Shown piece by piece: positions 35,191 through 47,154 of a stretch of 64,000 nucleotides of DNA. Below the pieces are notes generated by a model. That model was not told the origin of the DNA. It did no database searches and saw nothing but the letters and a program-made list of their open reading frames with translations. Origin of the DNA: Saturnia japonica (lineage: Eukaryota > Arthropoda > Insecta > Lepidoptera > Saturniidae); assembly GCA_033032175.1 (NCBI GenBank), contig CM065322.1, forward strand, positions 16,492,001 through 16,556,000, read 5' to 3'. The position numbers and the translations under genes were made by a program. The first letter of the stretch is position 1. Every line of letters starts with the position of its first letter.

Positions 35191-36014
35191 TTTAATTTTC
35201 AGTACTTTTAAATTCATAAACGGAGGCGTAAAAGGACTTATACTCGACCACCAATTATTTGTTAAATTTAACTATGTCTATAACTTTATTGATTTATAAA
35301 CATGATATAACTGGTATATTAATAGTTAATTTTCTTCAATATTTCTTTTTTCTAATTGATACAGAGCTCTTGTAGTTCGTAATAAAATGATTCTATGAGA
35401 AACCTTTATTTAACCTTCTTATATATATCAAAAAATACGAAAAAGAGGTTCAATAGAACCAAAGTAAAGAAAAATTGATTTACTATTAAGAATAATTTTT
35501 CCGTAATTTTGAGTTAGATTACTGAAGTATGTAATTTCTTTTTAGCAAGAATATATTATACCGTTCCAATTGTTAGCAGGCTGTAAAATGTATTCAGAAA
35601 TGTCTTATCGGTTGTTCTAGAAATTTCTAACAAGAAATTTAAACTATACAAGTGTTTCATTTGAATTTTAACGTATTTAAAAGACGATCTGAGAATTATA
35701 TGAAGCATAAAGTAATTTAAAAAAGCAACATGGAACTTACAATATGAATTTAAAAAAAAAAATACAATAATGACATACGTTATCGAACTTGCAAATAATG
35801 GACAAGCAATTTTGAAATGTGTTATATAAAGTTTTAAATTATAAAATTAAAAACTGTACTTTTTAAGACTAGCCTAATTTTCTAGAGAATACCGATTAGA
35901 GGTATTTATTATAAATGAGTATTAAACCCATAGGAAACCTTTGGTTGATAGATAATTCCTGAACACATTCCCGGCCCTATATAAATATTAGGTTTAAATT
36001 TGTTAGTGTGAGAT
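35191..36014. other. AT-rich sequence downstream of nab
   Basis: This is the 3' flank or 3' UTR of nab on the minus strand. AATAAA-type signals on the minus strand are common in such AT-rich sequence and none can be singled out. No ORF. Confidence 0.4.
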
Positions 36015-36126
36015 CTAGTCGGTGAGGTCTACGTGAGTGGTGACCTGCCGCGGTCGCTTGCCTCCTGGCTCCTCTTCATCTCTTTCACGGTCACGGTCAT
36101 CCCCCGTTGAGGCAGTGGGTGGGAGA
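36015..36126 (-). CDS. nab: nab terminal coding exon
   Basis: The acceptor AATTTCCAG precedes TCTCCCACC. One base completes a Gly codon, then 36 codons and TAG at 36015-36017. The peptide is rich in Asp, Glu and Arg, with GGKRPRQV as a possible nuclear localisation motif, and ends HVDLTD. This tail has no clear match in vertebrate NABs, so the exon rests on splice-phase agreement and an open frame to the stop. Confidence 0.8.
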
Positions 36127-39100
36127 CTGGAAATTATATGTATATTTTAGTACTTTATCCATCCTGGCAATAATGATGACTTATTGATTGGTAACGGTTC
36201 TTGGCAAAAAAAAACATCTTACAATACAGTGATTTTAAATAGTATATTATTGAACATGTGTTATAATCGCGAAAGAAGAATTAAAGGGGAAAATCTTAAA
36301 AGTTAAACTTCAAGAAGCAGTAGTATATTTTAAGTAATTCACTTACCCATGCTTTGAATAATGTAAACCAGCTCTCCTTACAAGCTGCCTTGCTAGTGGA
36401 AACAATTCGTCCCTTCTCGTCAAAAGTGCAGGAACACATCGACAAATTTGAGCAGCTGCTTCATTTACCATTACCTGAAAGTTGCAATAAATTTTCTAAT
36501 TTTTTCTCAAATTATTTAATACCTAAGGCTCCTAATGGGACTCTAATTCGCGGTACAAAATAAGTTATGCTATTAATATATTAAGTATTTCAATAATAAC
36601 ATTGTTTATCATGTGAAATTACTTAATTATTTGATTAAAAAAATATCATTAGGTTAGGATTAGAAGGAATACACTTTACTGTTTAGCAAACATAAAATGT
36701 CAATATGGATATCTAATAACTTGATTAATATAAACAGCCATATTGTTAATATTATTTTTATTGAATTTTTAAAATTTTATGAAACTGTTGCCTCACCTCA
36801 TGCAGTGTTAACGGTTTCTCTGGTTTTCTCTTGCAATCAAACCTTCCGTATATCGCTGCATACTTTCGAATCTCCTCCATCCTTCTTGGGTCTGATTCGG
36901 GCATCATCATCACCAGTTCCAACTCTTTACACATCTTCTTTTTCGTATTCTGTGGCTTTGGCTCCAATTGAGGTAAATGTTTGCTCAATTTTTCCGCAGC
37001 CGCCGATAATTTTTGTACATGAACATCTAACAAAACCGGTGTGAGGTGTACAGGGGATGTGACAGAGCTAGGACTAGATCCGGCTGATGCTGGAGGACAG
37101 GCACTTTGAGGAGAGAAAGATCTCGAAGCTGTTGAAGTTACAGGAGCAGCAGGGGCTGGTGACGGTGGTAGAACTATTTTGGCAAATGTATTTGTTGGAC
37201 TCGCATTAGGTTGAGAGGTTGTTGAGCCACAACTGTTATCTGGAGCTCCTGGAGATGGACTGTACATTGGTCTACTACTCTCAGGAGAGGCTACTGTTCT
37301 AGGTAAAACATTTGGTATCGCTGAAGGCATACTTAATAGCCTCTGATTACATTGAATGAAGGGATTTTCGCTTGGACAGAGATTAGAAACTATTGGTATT
37401 TGGAAAAGGGCTGGGTTATTGACCCATTCTTGAAGGGCTTTCTGGAGCCGTCTGACGTGCAAAGGCTTTGATGCCATGCCGACGAGAGCCATAATTTCTA
37501 AGAATTCTTCTTCACCTGCATCACATAGTTGTTGGACATCATCACCACCTGGAAAACATGCACGAATAAATTTTATTATAAAATGATAAAAGAATGAAGG
37601 GAGCAAATATATTTTTGATGCCATAATTAAATTTAGTAAAAAAATAGTACTTCATCATAATGAACCGATTCTAAAAATATCTCAGTTATCAAGAAGAACC
37701 GGCAAGAAACTCGACTGAGTTTATCAAAATTTTTTTTTATTGTTCTTTTAATTATTTTTACTTTTGGTAGATGTACAAAGAGGAAGTCGCTTTAAAACAT
37801 CACCGTCACTCACGTAATGATCCACCCAATAATAAATACCCTTTCTACAATAAAACTGGCTTAAACATTATTCTTGAACTTGTTAAATCGGTAATGTGCT
37901 TCAGGAAGTTTACTGTAGAACCTAACACAATTACAAAACTCCTTTTTTTTCTTACTATTTTATATTTATTTCTAGTAAGTATTGAAATCGTACCTATCGT
38001 TTACTAAGATCATTTATATTAAATTTTTTACACACAATAAAATCAACTTCAATGGTTTTGAAGAGTTTTCCGATGTATCTACGAAGTCGTAGGTTCAATG
38101 CCAATAAAATTAAAATGCGACTACCTTTGAGAGTTAAGGTACCGTTCCCAACGAAAAAGAGAATCGTCTAAATTGGTTCATAAACAAACAAGTTATTCCT
38201 GAACATCTATAAAAAATATTAAACAATCGAACTGAGAATTTCTCCTATTTTTGAAATCGGTTGAAAATAGATAAGATAGCAACAATAATATTGCTTAAAA
38301 TGCGGATCAGTAAAACAAAATGCAGTAAAATTTAGAATGATATAAATGCCAGATTATTTATTATTTTGCGACATAACACAAACTCGAGTATACAGACTTT
38401 TATGTCATTATATAACCCAGAGAAAGTTAATTTTAATTATTATTAAATTTTAAAGACAAGTAGTACTTAAATTACAAATAATAACATGGAACGTAAATTT
38501 TGAGATGTGAAAAGACATGAAAGGTTTAACAAAAGTGACACCAATTTAAAGACACTAGAAGACGCCCAATTTATAATACAAAACAATTTCCTTATTTATA
38601 ATAAGTGTTAAAAATGTTAATAATGATAACACGGATTGATTTCCAAAATAAATATGAAAATGACTGTAGAGGTCCAAGATAATCAAAAATAAAATAGTTC
38701 GCAAAATCTAAAAGGCACTCTGCATAAACATAAGCACCCAGAACCCCATGAATTCCAGACACTGTAGATTTATGACTCCCCTAAATAGTAAACTTAAAAT
38801 ACATAAACGGGAAAGAATCGGTCTGAAAAATAACAATGAATTTATTTAATATGCACATCAGTAGACGGTCCTTACACAACTTCATTTATAAATATTGTTT
38901 CATCAAAAAACGTGTGATTCTAAAAAAAAATAACAACTCACATACAGACATTTAATTAATTTATTCAGGTTTATATGCAAATGTCTTACGTGATCATATC
39001 ACAACGGGGATTGCTAAAAAGAAAAAAAAACAATAGGACGGATAATCGACCAAACCCTTCGAGCCCAAAGTCGTTGAACGTAAAAAAGTTATTTGCATTC

Positions 39101-40776
39101 TGAATCCTTGAATGAACTGAACATTTTCTTGTTTTTTGTTCATGGGAAAGTATTCATTTTTTCGCATCTTAACTCTTAGGTATGATTAAACTTAATTCTA
39201 GAACTTGCTTTATCATATATCATTTTTAGAATAACCATTATTATAAAAGTTACAGGCTTTTCTATATAGACTTTTTTTAATGGTAATAAAACTCATACGT
39301 TATTGAAGCCCCACTAAGGAAACCTGTTTTTGTCGTTAAGCATAAGTATTTAAGCACTGTATTACTGTAGCTTACTTAGCTCTGAATGAATACTAACTTT
39401 ATAACACTAGCTGTGTCCCACGGTTTCACCCGTGTTAATTTTATACGACAAACCTCGCCAACGCACCCGTGTAGGCAATTTTTTATAGTTTGTGTAAAAC
39501 TATCGACATTTTTATGAGGAAAAAATTAATTTTTCAATATTCATGATATAGCCTATGGTTACTCGTTGGTACAGTAGATATTGGTGAAAGAAGTTTTAAA
39601 ATCAGTCCAGTAGTTTTTAGAGTTTATCCATTAGAAACAAACAAAAAACTAACAAAAAAAACAAATCTTTCCTCTTTATAATATTGGTATAGATTATAAA
39701 TGCGAAATGGGTTTGTTTGTTTGTTATTCAAAACGCAACAACGACTAAACAGATTTCGATGAATTTGGGCACACAGCTTTTAAACCGGATTGAGACAAAG
39801 AATACTGTTTATCCCAGTAAAAACTTTTTTTTATCCGAGCTGAGCTCGCGGGCACATCTTGTATTATATATTCCGAAGTATGTTGCTTTAGCATGTTTTG
39901 GAATAAGGAGTTTGGTAAATTAATTCTCAGGAATAGAAATAAATTAAACTTACAATTATAAAGTTTTTTTTTTGTTTGAACGCACTAATATCTGAAAGTA
40001 GCAGTCATTTTTGAAAAATTCTTTTTATACATTTTCTTCTTTTTCTTCTTCCTAACTTGGCAACCGGTCCTCTTTAATGAAGACCATTACTGCCATTATC
40101 GAGTGAATTATATTGTCAAGTGTTATGACTATTCAGTATCCTAACAAGATGGTGGCTCGCTTGTTAGAACTTTCTAGGAAGATTTTGTGGGAACCCAGAA
40201 TGAATTCTTTCAGCTTATATTTATAATCCACTTCACTTATGAACAAAAACTAAACTATATCACGCAAAACACCACCAATATTACATAATATAGGGTCAAA
40301 AACCTAAGTTACTTAATTAATAATAAAAACCATAACATGTCACTTCAAGATCCCGCCAAAAACTCCTATAAACATTTTATAACCCATTTATTGATTATTG
40401 TTATAGACTATATAAATAAAATACAGGCTATACTAAAACTTTGGTAGCGTTTTACGTTATATAGTTTAACTAAAAGAAAATTTGAAATAATAGCAAGCAA
40501 CCAAGAAATCACGTTGCTTCATTAATCTTCCTATAAAGTAAAATTGCCACTACTTGGCTCTAAAGTGATTTGCTCAAGTTGAATATACAATCAATTGTTT
40601 TGTTTTTTTTTTCGTTGAAATCCAATACTAAAAATTACAAATGTATCCGAGACAGCGAATAAAAAAAATCTTACCCATTTCAAGAAGAGTGTCATAATAC
40701 GCTAGCAAGCTGGCTCTCTGCATGACTCGGTAGAGCTGAAGCTCTGCTTCGTTGGCAGGCGCTGACGTCACCACCA
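36015..40776 (-). CDS. nab: NAB (NGFI-A/EGR-binding) transcriptional corepressor, 3' part
   Basis: NAB proteins are nuclear cofactors that bind EGR/Krox-type zinc-finger activators through NCD1 and repress through NCD2. Four exons (40675-40776, 36797-37548, 36347-36474, 36015-36126) join in phase with GT/AG borders into about 363 codons plus TAG. NCD1 is split by the first intron: ELQLYRVMQRASLLAYYD, then GGDDVQQLCDAGEEEFLEIM and ALVGMASKPLHVRRLQKAL. A long Ser/Pro/Thr-rich linker follows. NCD2 begins with EEIRKYAAIYGRFDCKRKP and LTLHE and continues with VNEAAAQICRCVPALLTRRD and FPLARQLV. The tail is short and charged, with a KRPR motif. The linker is unlike vertebrate NAB1/2 and the C-terminus is shorter, but both domains are diagnostic. 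The start codon lies in an unidentified 5' exon. The first visible exon needs one upstream base to complete its first codon. Confidence 0.95.
36347..36474 (-). CDS. nab: nab exon encoding the core of NCD2
   Basis: Acceptor TTGCAACTTTCAG, donor GTAAGT, 128 bases, phase 0 in and phase 2 out. It encodes VNEAAAQICRCVPALLTRRD and DELFPLARQLVRRAGL. This matches the NEAAAQLC...LLTRRDELF...ARQ block of NAB1/NAB2. Confidence 0.93.
36797..37548 (-). CDS. nab: nab exon: rest of NCD1, linker, start of NCD2
   Basis: 752 bases, acceptor GTTTTCCAG, donor GTGAGG after LTLHE. Residues GDDVQQLCDAGEEEFLEIMA and VGMASKPLHVRRLQKALQEW are almost identical to vertebrate NCD1. The middle 150 or so residues are Pro/Ser/Thr/Ala-rich. 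ESDPRRMEEIRKYAAIYGRF opens NCD2. The open frame extending past 37548 to 37624 is intron read-through and is not coding. Confidence 0.95.
39405..39700 (+). repeat. Repeat family H copy in nab intron
   Basis: It starts CTAGCTGTGTCCCACGGTTT and CACCCGTGTTAATTTTATAC, and ends CTTTATAATATTGGTATAGA. It has the same termini as 21818-21978 but a longer body. Sequence beyond 39700 (to about 39870) may belong to a second adjoining repeat. Confidence 0.6.
40028..40372 (+). repeat. Repeat family D, copy 1
   Basis: Inverted partner of 44718-45062. Landmarks are CTTCTTCCTAACTTGGCAAC, GACCATTACTGCCATTATCG, CCTAACAAGATGGTGGCTCG, CGCAAAACACCACCAATATT and AGTGACATG-type sequence followed by CGCCAAAAACTCC. Weaker related copies are at 45280-45430 and 49295-49440. 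It is non-coding. Confidence 0.85.
40675..40776 (-). CDS. nab: nab exon: start of NCD1
   Basis: 102 bases, acceptor TTTATTAG, donor GTAAG. It encodes VVTSAPANEAELQLYRVMQR then ASLLAYYDTLLEMG, the first two helices of NCD1. The exon junction phase (G|GT) restores the conserved GGDDVQQ. It is too short for a simple ORF scan. The first codon is split with an upstream exon; if that exon ended in A, the split codon itself would be ATG. Confidence 0.93.
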
Positions 40777-41118
40777 CTAATAAATAATAATAAAATCTAT
40801 ATATTTATTATAAAACAGTAAAGAGTTGAAATCTACACATGTATTTGAGGAAAAATACTACGGAGGGACTTAGAATCACGGATAGAAAACGTTTCGACAG
40901 TTTTTGAAAATCTTATCTTTCTGTCTGTCGGTTAATTTGTACACCCATCACGTATAAACTACTGGATCCAATTTGATGAGGTATTGAGGAGTTGGAATGT
41001 GAAGGGCGACATTTAGGATTCATTTTTAAACGTACCTACGTACATTTGTATGGTGTATAAATTGCGTTTATGTTTAAAATATACAGTGAAATTAAATTAT
41101 AAAGGACACTTAGTTATA

Positions 41119-41632
41119 GTCTATACAATTAATAAAACTGAAGTGTCTGTTTGTAATGTCCAAATTACAGCTTTTTACTAAATGCATATGAAAGTATATA
41201 CGATATATATAACAAAAAACAAATCGTAAACTTTTTTTTCTATCTCTCTGTCTGTTTGTTCCGGGTTATCTCCGAAACGGTTAGACCGATTTTGACAGTA
41301 CTATGAATGATAGATAGCTGATATTACATGGAGTAACTTAGGCTACTTTTGTTATTGAAAAATAGTTAGGGTTCCGCATAAATTAAAAAAAACTGGTCAT
41401 TGTGAATCAATTCGGACGCTTAAATGGCTTACGCTGAGTAAACCATAAGATATATAGAAAATTAATGTACTATTAAAAAGATCTACAAAAAAGTCAGGGA
41501 GAATATACGTCTATCTTCTAAGGAACACCCACAATAAACATTTTTATCCTTAAAATAGCCGGGAGCGGGGAGCAAGATTCGCGCGGGCATTCTGTAGTCC
41601 ACGTGAGCGAAACCACGGGCTCAGCCAGTAAT
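41119..41632 (+). repeat. Repeat family C, copy 2
   Basis: A full-length copy: AAACTGAAGTGTCTGTTTGT at the start, AACGGTTAGACCGATTTTGA in the middle, CCACGTGAGCGAAACCACGG at the end. The ORF on the opposite strand ending in this terminus is fortuitous. Confidence 0.8.
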
Positions 41633-42039
41633 ATATAAAAGTATAGGTTATATAATATAAGTTCATAATTACATGATTTATATAAGTGAGTATAATTATC
41701 CAAAAATACATTAATTCAAAATAAAACAAACGAAGCGATTTTAAATAATGATGGCTCATGGTAGCGTCTCCGAAGATCGACAATGATAAATATATTATAT
41801 TAATCCGTTACAAACCTCCAATAGATAAAAATATAAATAATAATATTAGAAAATGTACAAAATTGAATTCTACAAAAGCAGTTCGAATGAAAAAAAAAAT
41901 ATTCGCGTGCGCTCGTACAATTTGGCTAAATCGCGTGTATTATTACCCCACAAAAACTAGACCCCCTTCATCAACAGCCCCTCCTAAAAGAAACGACCGT
42001 TAGTATTGTAAAAAATTGATGAATACGTTTTACATAAAG

Positions 42040-42620
42040 GGTTAAGATCCTTTGTTCCCGAAACGGGTTCGCCCGCCAATACGGTATCGCGCGCGGGAAA
42101 ACTATCGATCGGGGTTGCCATTAAAAAAAAGCTTGCCACCCTTACTTTTAGTGCACTATTGGTTTTTATGTTATTATAAAAAATGTGGGGTGGTCGAAAC
42201 TCCACCCCTAAGTTCAGGTAGAAAAAGTTTATATGCATGAAAAAAATGGGCAAAAAATCTTTTGGGTCTATATAATCTATTTATATAAATAAGAATTTAT
42301 TAAGGGTGTGTTTTGGCATTATGTATATATATGATACCTTTTTCTTCTATAAGTATATATATAAGGATAACTGACAGACTGACTGACATATCAACGCATA
42401 GCTCAAACTACTGGGGTCTAGGACCGTATGCTGTAGGATGATATAGGTCAGCATTAAGAAAAGATTTTTGGAAATTCAACCCCTAAGGTGATGAAAGGGG
42501 GGATGAAAGTTTATATGAAGTTCCGTCCCTTTTGGAGATCGATCTATGAACATCAGTATTCAGCAATTCAGTTAATAATGGGACATAGCTATGATGCGAG
42601 CGAAGCTGCAAGCAAAGCAC
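42040..42620 (+). repeat. Composite of short dispersed repeats
   Basis: Segments such as TCAACCCCTAAGGTGATGAA, GGATGAAAGTTTATATGAAG and GAGCGAAGCTGCAAGCAAAG, plus a related CTCCACCCCTAAGTTCAGG piece near 42200, look like fragments of one repeat family nested together. I cannot give exact borders. Confidence 0.4.
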
Positions 42621-42971
42621 TAGTCTTTTATTAGATTTTATTGAACTAGTAACCACCAGCGACTTTGTACTCGTTAACATTCTTCTTCTTATTCTTATAT
42701 ATACCTATATAAAAATTGATGTTTATATGTATGTTCCCGAAGGACTTCAAAACAGTTGGATTTGTTTGATGAAATTTTCAAACAATCTTCATATTACCCC
42801 AGCGGGTCAACAAAATATAATCTATAGTATTCAGGGTTAATCTAGCTTTCTATTAGGGAAATATTTTTTAATAAATCGGGCACAGTACTTCCAGAGATTA
42901 TATTCTACAAATATACTCACAAACATAAACTCTTTATAATAAACAGTAGGTAAGTATATATTATCAATATT

Positions 42972-43300
42972 TTAATACGTGAAGCAAACACTTTATAACC
43001 CTTTCTAAGCGTATTGCGTGCACGGAAGACTGTGAGATTTGGCATGGTTAAAGGAGTGCAGAAAGATAAATTTATCTATAATATCTGATACTAATATATT
43101 AAATTAAATAAATTAATACTGCGAATCCTGAAGTACAGTGCCATTAGAATTAGACCTCCAAAAATATTGACTCTGTCGCTCAATGAAAAGTGACAGCAAG
43201 AGATAAAATACTCATTGTTTACGTTCGTCAAACAGAAAATAGTCTATGATTATAAAGTCGCTGGTCGAATTTCGATCATTGGGCGACCGTTCGTATTAAT
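42972..43300 (+). repeat. Dispersed repeat family A, copy 4
   Basis: TTAATACGTGAAGCAAACAC at the start and GGGCGACCGTTCG at the end, with the usual internal landmarks. It lacks the TTTATATGGAGAAG piece. Confidence 0.8.
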
Positions 43301-43688
43301 TAATACATATGGGTAAAGTTTGAGACTGTAATAAAGATAATAAAGGGTTTTTAGCGAGATTTTAATCTACCATGGTCATGATTATTTTAATTTATGGTAT
43401 AAACTTACATTATTTGGTCCTATATTATGAAATATTGATGGCAATTTGCGTATCCACGTGAGCGAAGCCGCGGGCACAGCTAGTTTGTGTATAAAGACAA
43501 ATGACCAATCATTAAGAAGAGAAAGATGGTAAAATCCAGTCACGGTAACTTGAATATGTATCATTATCAATGTTTTTCCAGTTTTTTTTTAATCGCTAAA
43601 TAAATATGAAAAGAAAAATCAAAACAGGTGATGTTAAAACGGTACTCTTAATTTTTTACAGATTTTTTAAAGATTCAATAATACAAAT

Positions 43689-44249
43689 GTGTCGTCACGC
43701 CTAGCTTTATTCACCAGTCATCTGCAATGCCAAGCAATGCATTATTACAAGCGCTATCAATTTATTAAGTACAACTCATTTTCAATATTCAGTCAGTGTT
43801 ACCAATGTATGTTAAAATCATTCATAGTGGTGCTATTTCGTGCGTGTCGAATTTTCTCCATTTTTATATTTAATGGCAGCTTAGTTCATCCACAACTCTG
43901 CCAACGTCACGTGAATAGAATGTTGTGTTTTCTCATTATTTTTGTAATCTTCAAACATAGCTCCAGAGATTTAAGAAAAAGACAAATGGAGCCGGACAGA
44001 ACACGAAAATATCCTTTATTGGTATTATATTGCGTCCATTTTGAAAAGATATGCCATGCAATGTCAGCACCCTGTGTGTTATTTGAAAAAATGCCGTCTT
44101 GTGGGTTTTACATTGTAAAAATTATTCGCAAAAACAAAAAAAGGAAGACGGAGTATAATTTCATTAGTAACAAAGCATATTTTGATATTATTTCTCGTGT
44201 TATTTTGTTTTTGAATAAAAATTACAAAAATGTTGCTAGGTTACAGTGA
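43689..44249 (+). other. Unrecognised 186-codon open frame
   Basis: An uninterrupted frame in AT-rich sequence. The track start is not clearly a real start: ATG codons occur from 43739 onward. The peptide has many Cys, Phe and Ile, with hydrophobic stretches (FIVVLFRACRIFSIFIFNG, MLCFLIIFVIF) and a basic C-terminus (KIIRKNKKRKTEYNF). I recognise no domain. Bases 43960-43990 resemble the reverse complement of 45155-45185, next to repeat D, so the frame may lie inside a repeat. A chance ORF is quite possible. Confidence 0.25.
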
Positions 44250-44717
44250 AATATTTTCCTGGAATTATATTATGTAAGTAGATAGCGTTGATAGATCATT
44301 TTCTTTACAACATGACTGTCAAGAAACCAAAAGGAGGGTAAAATTTGTTACGTAATCGTTTGTTTGATAACGATCTGCAAGCACTGAAAGAGATAGCGAT
44401 ATGGTTTCAAAATAAAAAACATAGACGGCCCTAAGCAATTTAGTGTCTCAGGCAAAAATCTAAAAGATTACCGCCAACATTTTCAAACGATTACCATATC
44501 TGAACCAATACGGATAGGTAGGGTAAGATAAAACAAAAGAAGTAAGAAATATTCATTGATAATGAAAAATCAAGATGGCAGTTATACCTACGTTTAGTTG
44601 TAAATTGGTATGTAAAGAAGTCAAGAAGATGTCAAGTGAAAAAGCAGTTGTTTGATGACGTATGATCGATTAACGACTACACTGTTGGAATGGTAAAAAA
44701 AATTGAACTTATTTTAA

Positions 44718-45062
44718 CTGTCCTGGTGGGGTTTTTGGCGGGATCTTGAAGTGACATGTTGTGGTTGTTATTTTTAATTCATTTACTTAGGTTTTTGACC
44801 CTATATTATGTAATATTGGTGGCGTTTTGCGTGATATAGTTTGGTTTTTATGCATAAGTGAGGTGGATATAAATATAAGCTGAAAGCATTCATTCCGAGA
44901 TCCCACAAAAAATTCCTAGAAACTTCTAACAAGGGAACCACCATCTTGTTAGGATAGTGAATCGTCATAACACATGACAATATAATTCACTCGATAATGG
45001 CAGTAATGGTCTTCATTAAAGAAGACCAGTTGTCAAGTTAGGAAGAAGAAAAAGAAGAAGAA
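44718..45062 (-). repeat. Repeat family D, copy 2 (inverted)
   Basis: Reverse complement of 40028-40372 with moderate divergence. TTGGCGGGATCTTGAAGTGA pairs with its complement near 40350, and CTTGTCAAGTT-like sequence with AGGAAGAAGAAAAAGAAG pairs with 40030-40060. The two could fold into a stem of about 340 bp with a 4.3 kb loop. Confidence 0.85.
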
Positions 45063-45279
45063 CTGTCCTGGCAACATTATTCACACGATCGCACGTGTCG
45101 TTATCTGGTTGTCAAGGATATAAAGCTAAATCTATGTCGCGCATTTGATTTCTGAAGGCTCCATCTGCCATTTTCTTAAATCTGTGAATAGGTCTAACAA
45201 GATTTGGCCTCCCTTATTAAACGGTCCAAGGATTTCTTCTGATAACTTAAAATGCACGTTCCTAGCTATCATTTACTAT

Positions 45280-45430
45280 CCAGTTCACTTCCTATAACCA
45301 AACTACATCAAGTAAAGTGTCCCCAAAGTTACATAGTTTAAGGCTAAATAACATAAGTTTATGAAATCAAATAAAAACAACCACATTAGATATCAAAATC
45401 CCGCCTAAGACTCCACTCTGATTTTTTCCC
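45280..45430 (+). repeat. Repeat family D, diverged partial copy
   Basis: Shares CACTTCCTATAACCAAACTA, a CCCAAAGTTACATAGTTTAAGG-like segment and CAAAATCCCGCCTAAGACTCC-like ends with 40225-40372. A further opposite-strand relative is at 49295-49440 (ATTTGGCGGGATCCTACTTT). Confidence 0.5.
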
Positions 45431-46177
45431 ATTTTGCAGACCGCTATATTGACAATGAATATTTTTGGATCTCACTGTAATCCTAGTGGATTTTGGATTG
45501 CCTTCTTCTATTAACAATGAAATTCAATCAGCGTAGTCAAAATATTTTTTTCTTATATAAACACGAATGAAAAATATTTATGAAATGTATTCCATAAAAA
45601 AAACATATATACATATAAAAAGTCTTGAGAATTATTGCTCCATGTGGTTCACTCACCTAACCCTTCAGAGACGCGACGAGATTTTTTTTAAGTCCGAAAA
45701 AAAAGTGCAATGTCCAAAAAATAGATTAACATAATCTCTTTGTACATAAAAAATCGCCACAGATGTATGCAAATTTACTTTTTTTTTAGTTCATCACGTT
45801 GTCGAAGGGTGGAGAACTTCGCGGACTTTTGTTTTTTTTTTTCGTTTTTCTTTTTTTTTAGTTCTTTAAAAAGCGGTCACGTAACACATTTGCATACGTT
45901 CACTTGTTCCGAGTTAATTTTATGCATCTCTCACGATATCTTCGTGCTTTTTTTTGGCTGGCTAGAAGTTTTTTAGGTCTTACAATAATTATTCTCAGGT
46001 ATATTTTTTTGTTTATAATTCGTATGTAAATCTTATATATCGTGGGAAGGTAACTTACGTAGGTTACTCTTTAGATGAAAAAGTGCCACCGAACTGAAAG
46101 CCCTTTTTAATTATGATAGTGTATTATTCTGTTCGTCGATATATAGACTATAGCGTTCTTAAAATTTGCCTTGTAAA

Positions 46178-46712
46178 AATTTTAAGTGTGTGTTTATAAT
46201 GTCAAAATGACTATTTTTTTACTAAATATATATGAAAGTATATACGATACCTATAACAAAAAGCCCATTTTTAAAATTTTCGTCTGTCTGTCTGTCTTTC
46301 TGTCTGTCTGTCTGTCTTTCTGTTTGTTTCGGGTAATCTGCGAAACGGTTGGACCGATTTTGACGGGACTTTCACTAATAGATAGCTGATGATATAGGGA
46401 GTAACTTAAGTTACTTTAATTTTAGAAAAAGAATTAGAGTTCCGCGCAAATAAAAAAACTGGTCATGGTGAATCAACTCGGATGCTTAAATGGCTTATAC
46501 TGAGTAAACCATAAGAGATGTAGCAAATTAATGTACTACATAATTGTAGGCATTCAAAATACCTACAAAAAATTCCGAGAGAGTATACATTTATCTTCTA
46601 ATGAACACACACAATAAGCATTTTTGTCTTTAAAATAGCCGGGAACGGGGGAGCAAGATTTGCGCGGGCATTCTGTAGTTCACGTGAACGAAGCCACGGG
46701 CACAGCCAGTAT
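46178..46712 (+). repeat. Repeat family C, copy 3
   Basis: A full-length copy with an expanded CTGT/CTTT tract at 46281-46324. It forms a close inverted pair with copy 4, separated by about 440 bases. Confidence 0.8.
46281..46324 (+). repeat. (GTCT)n microsatellite
   Basis: Tandem GTCT units with two TTTC interruptions. The homologous site in copy 2 (41242-41258) has only a few units, so the expansion is private to this copy. Confidence 0.85.
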
Positions 46713-47154
46713 ATAAATAAAATTGAAATGCTGTTCGATAAGAAGCGTATCATTTGAGAAACGGCTCGCGACCGCTTTGGCTAATTATTTTTTTAATATG
46801 TTAGTTATAGGTAAGTACATCCGAATTAGGTTTTTATGGCAAGAAGAAATGGAAAAGTTTCCCGGTTAATTTTTAAGTTTGGGAAAAACTGAACCTTCTT
46901 TTTTTTAAATGATTTTTATATGAAATTATGACCATAACTTACAATTCAAATTTTAGATATGAGTAATTCTGTTTTGTTGTGTTTATGGTCATAGAAAGTT
47001 ATTAAGTAAAATGGCATAGGTAGCGCTGTGGTCGAGTTACTAACACCATTGAGAAGGACAAAACATCTGCCAGACCAGCTAGTTGATAATAAAATTAATA
47101 ATATCGTTTAACTATTCGGCGTTAATTATAATATTTGTCAATATATAAAAAAAA

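Larger units (their letters stand above)
37549..40674 (-). other. nab: nab intron within NCD1
   Basis: A 3.1 kb intron with consensus ends. Apart from a family H repeat (39405-39700) and repeat D copy 1 (40028-40372), it is plain AT-rich sequence with no ORF that resembles a protein. Confidence 0.85.

Noticed and set aside
36697..37044. 115-codon plus-strand frame over nab
   Set aside because: It lies antisense to the nab exon 36797-37548, has no domain, and exists because the opposite strand is coding.
37549..37624. Extension of the nab exon frame upstream to a Met at 37624
   Set aside because: The acceptor at 37549-37550 and exact continuation of NCD1 from the exon at 40675 show that this is intron read-through.
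45657..45690. Strong minus-strand donor (TTAG|GTGAGT) as a nab 5' exon end
   Set aside because: The required frame meets a stop about 30 bases upstream, there is no ATG, and a poly(A/T) tract adjoins. It is likely chance.
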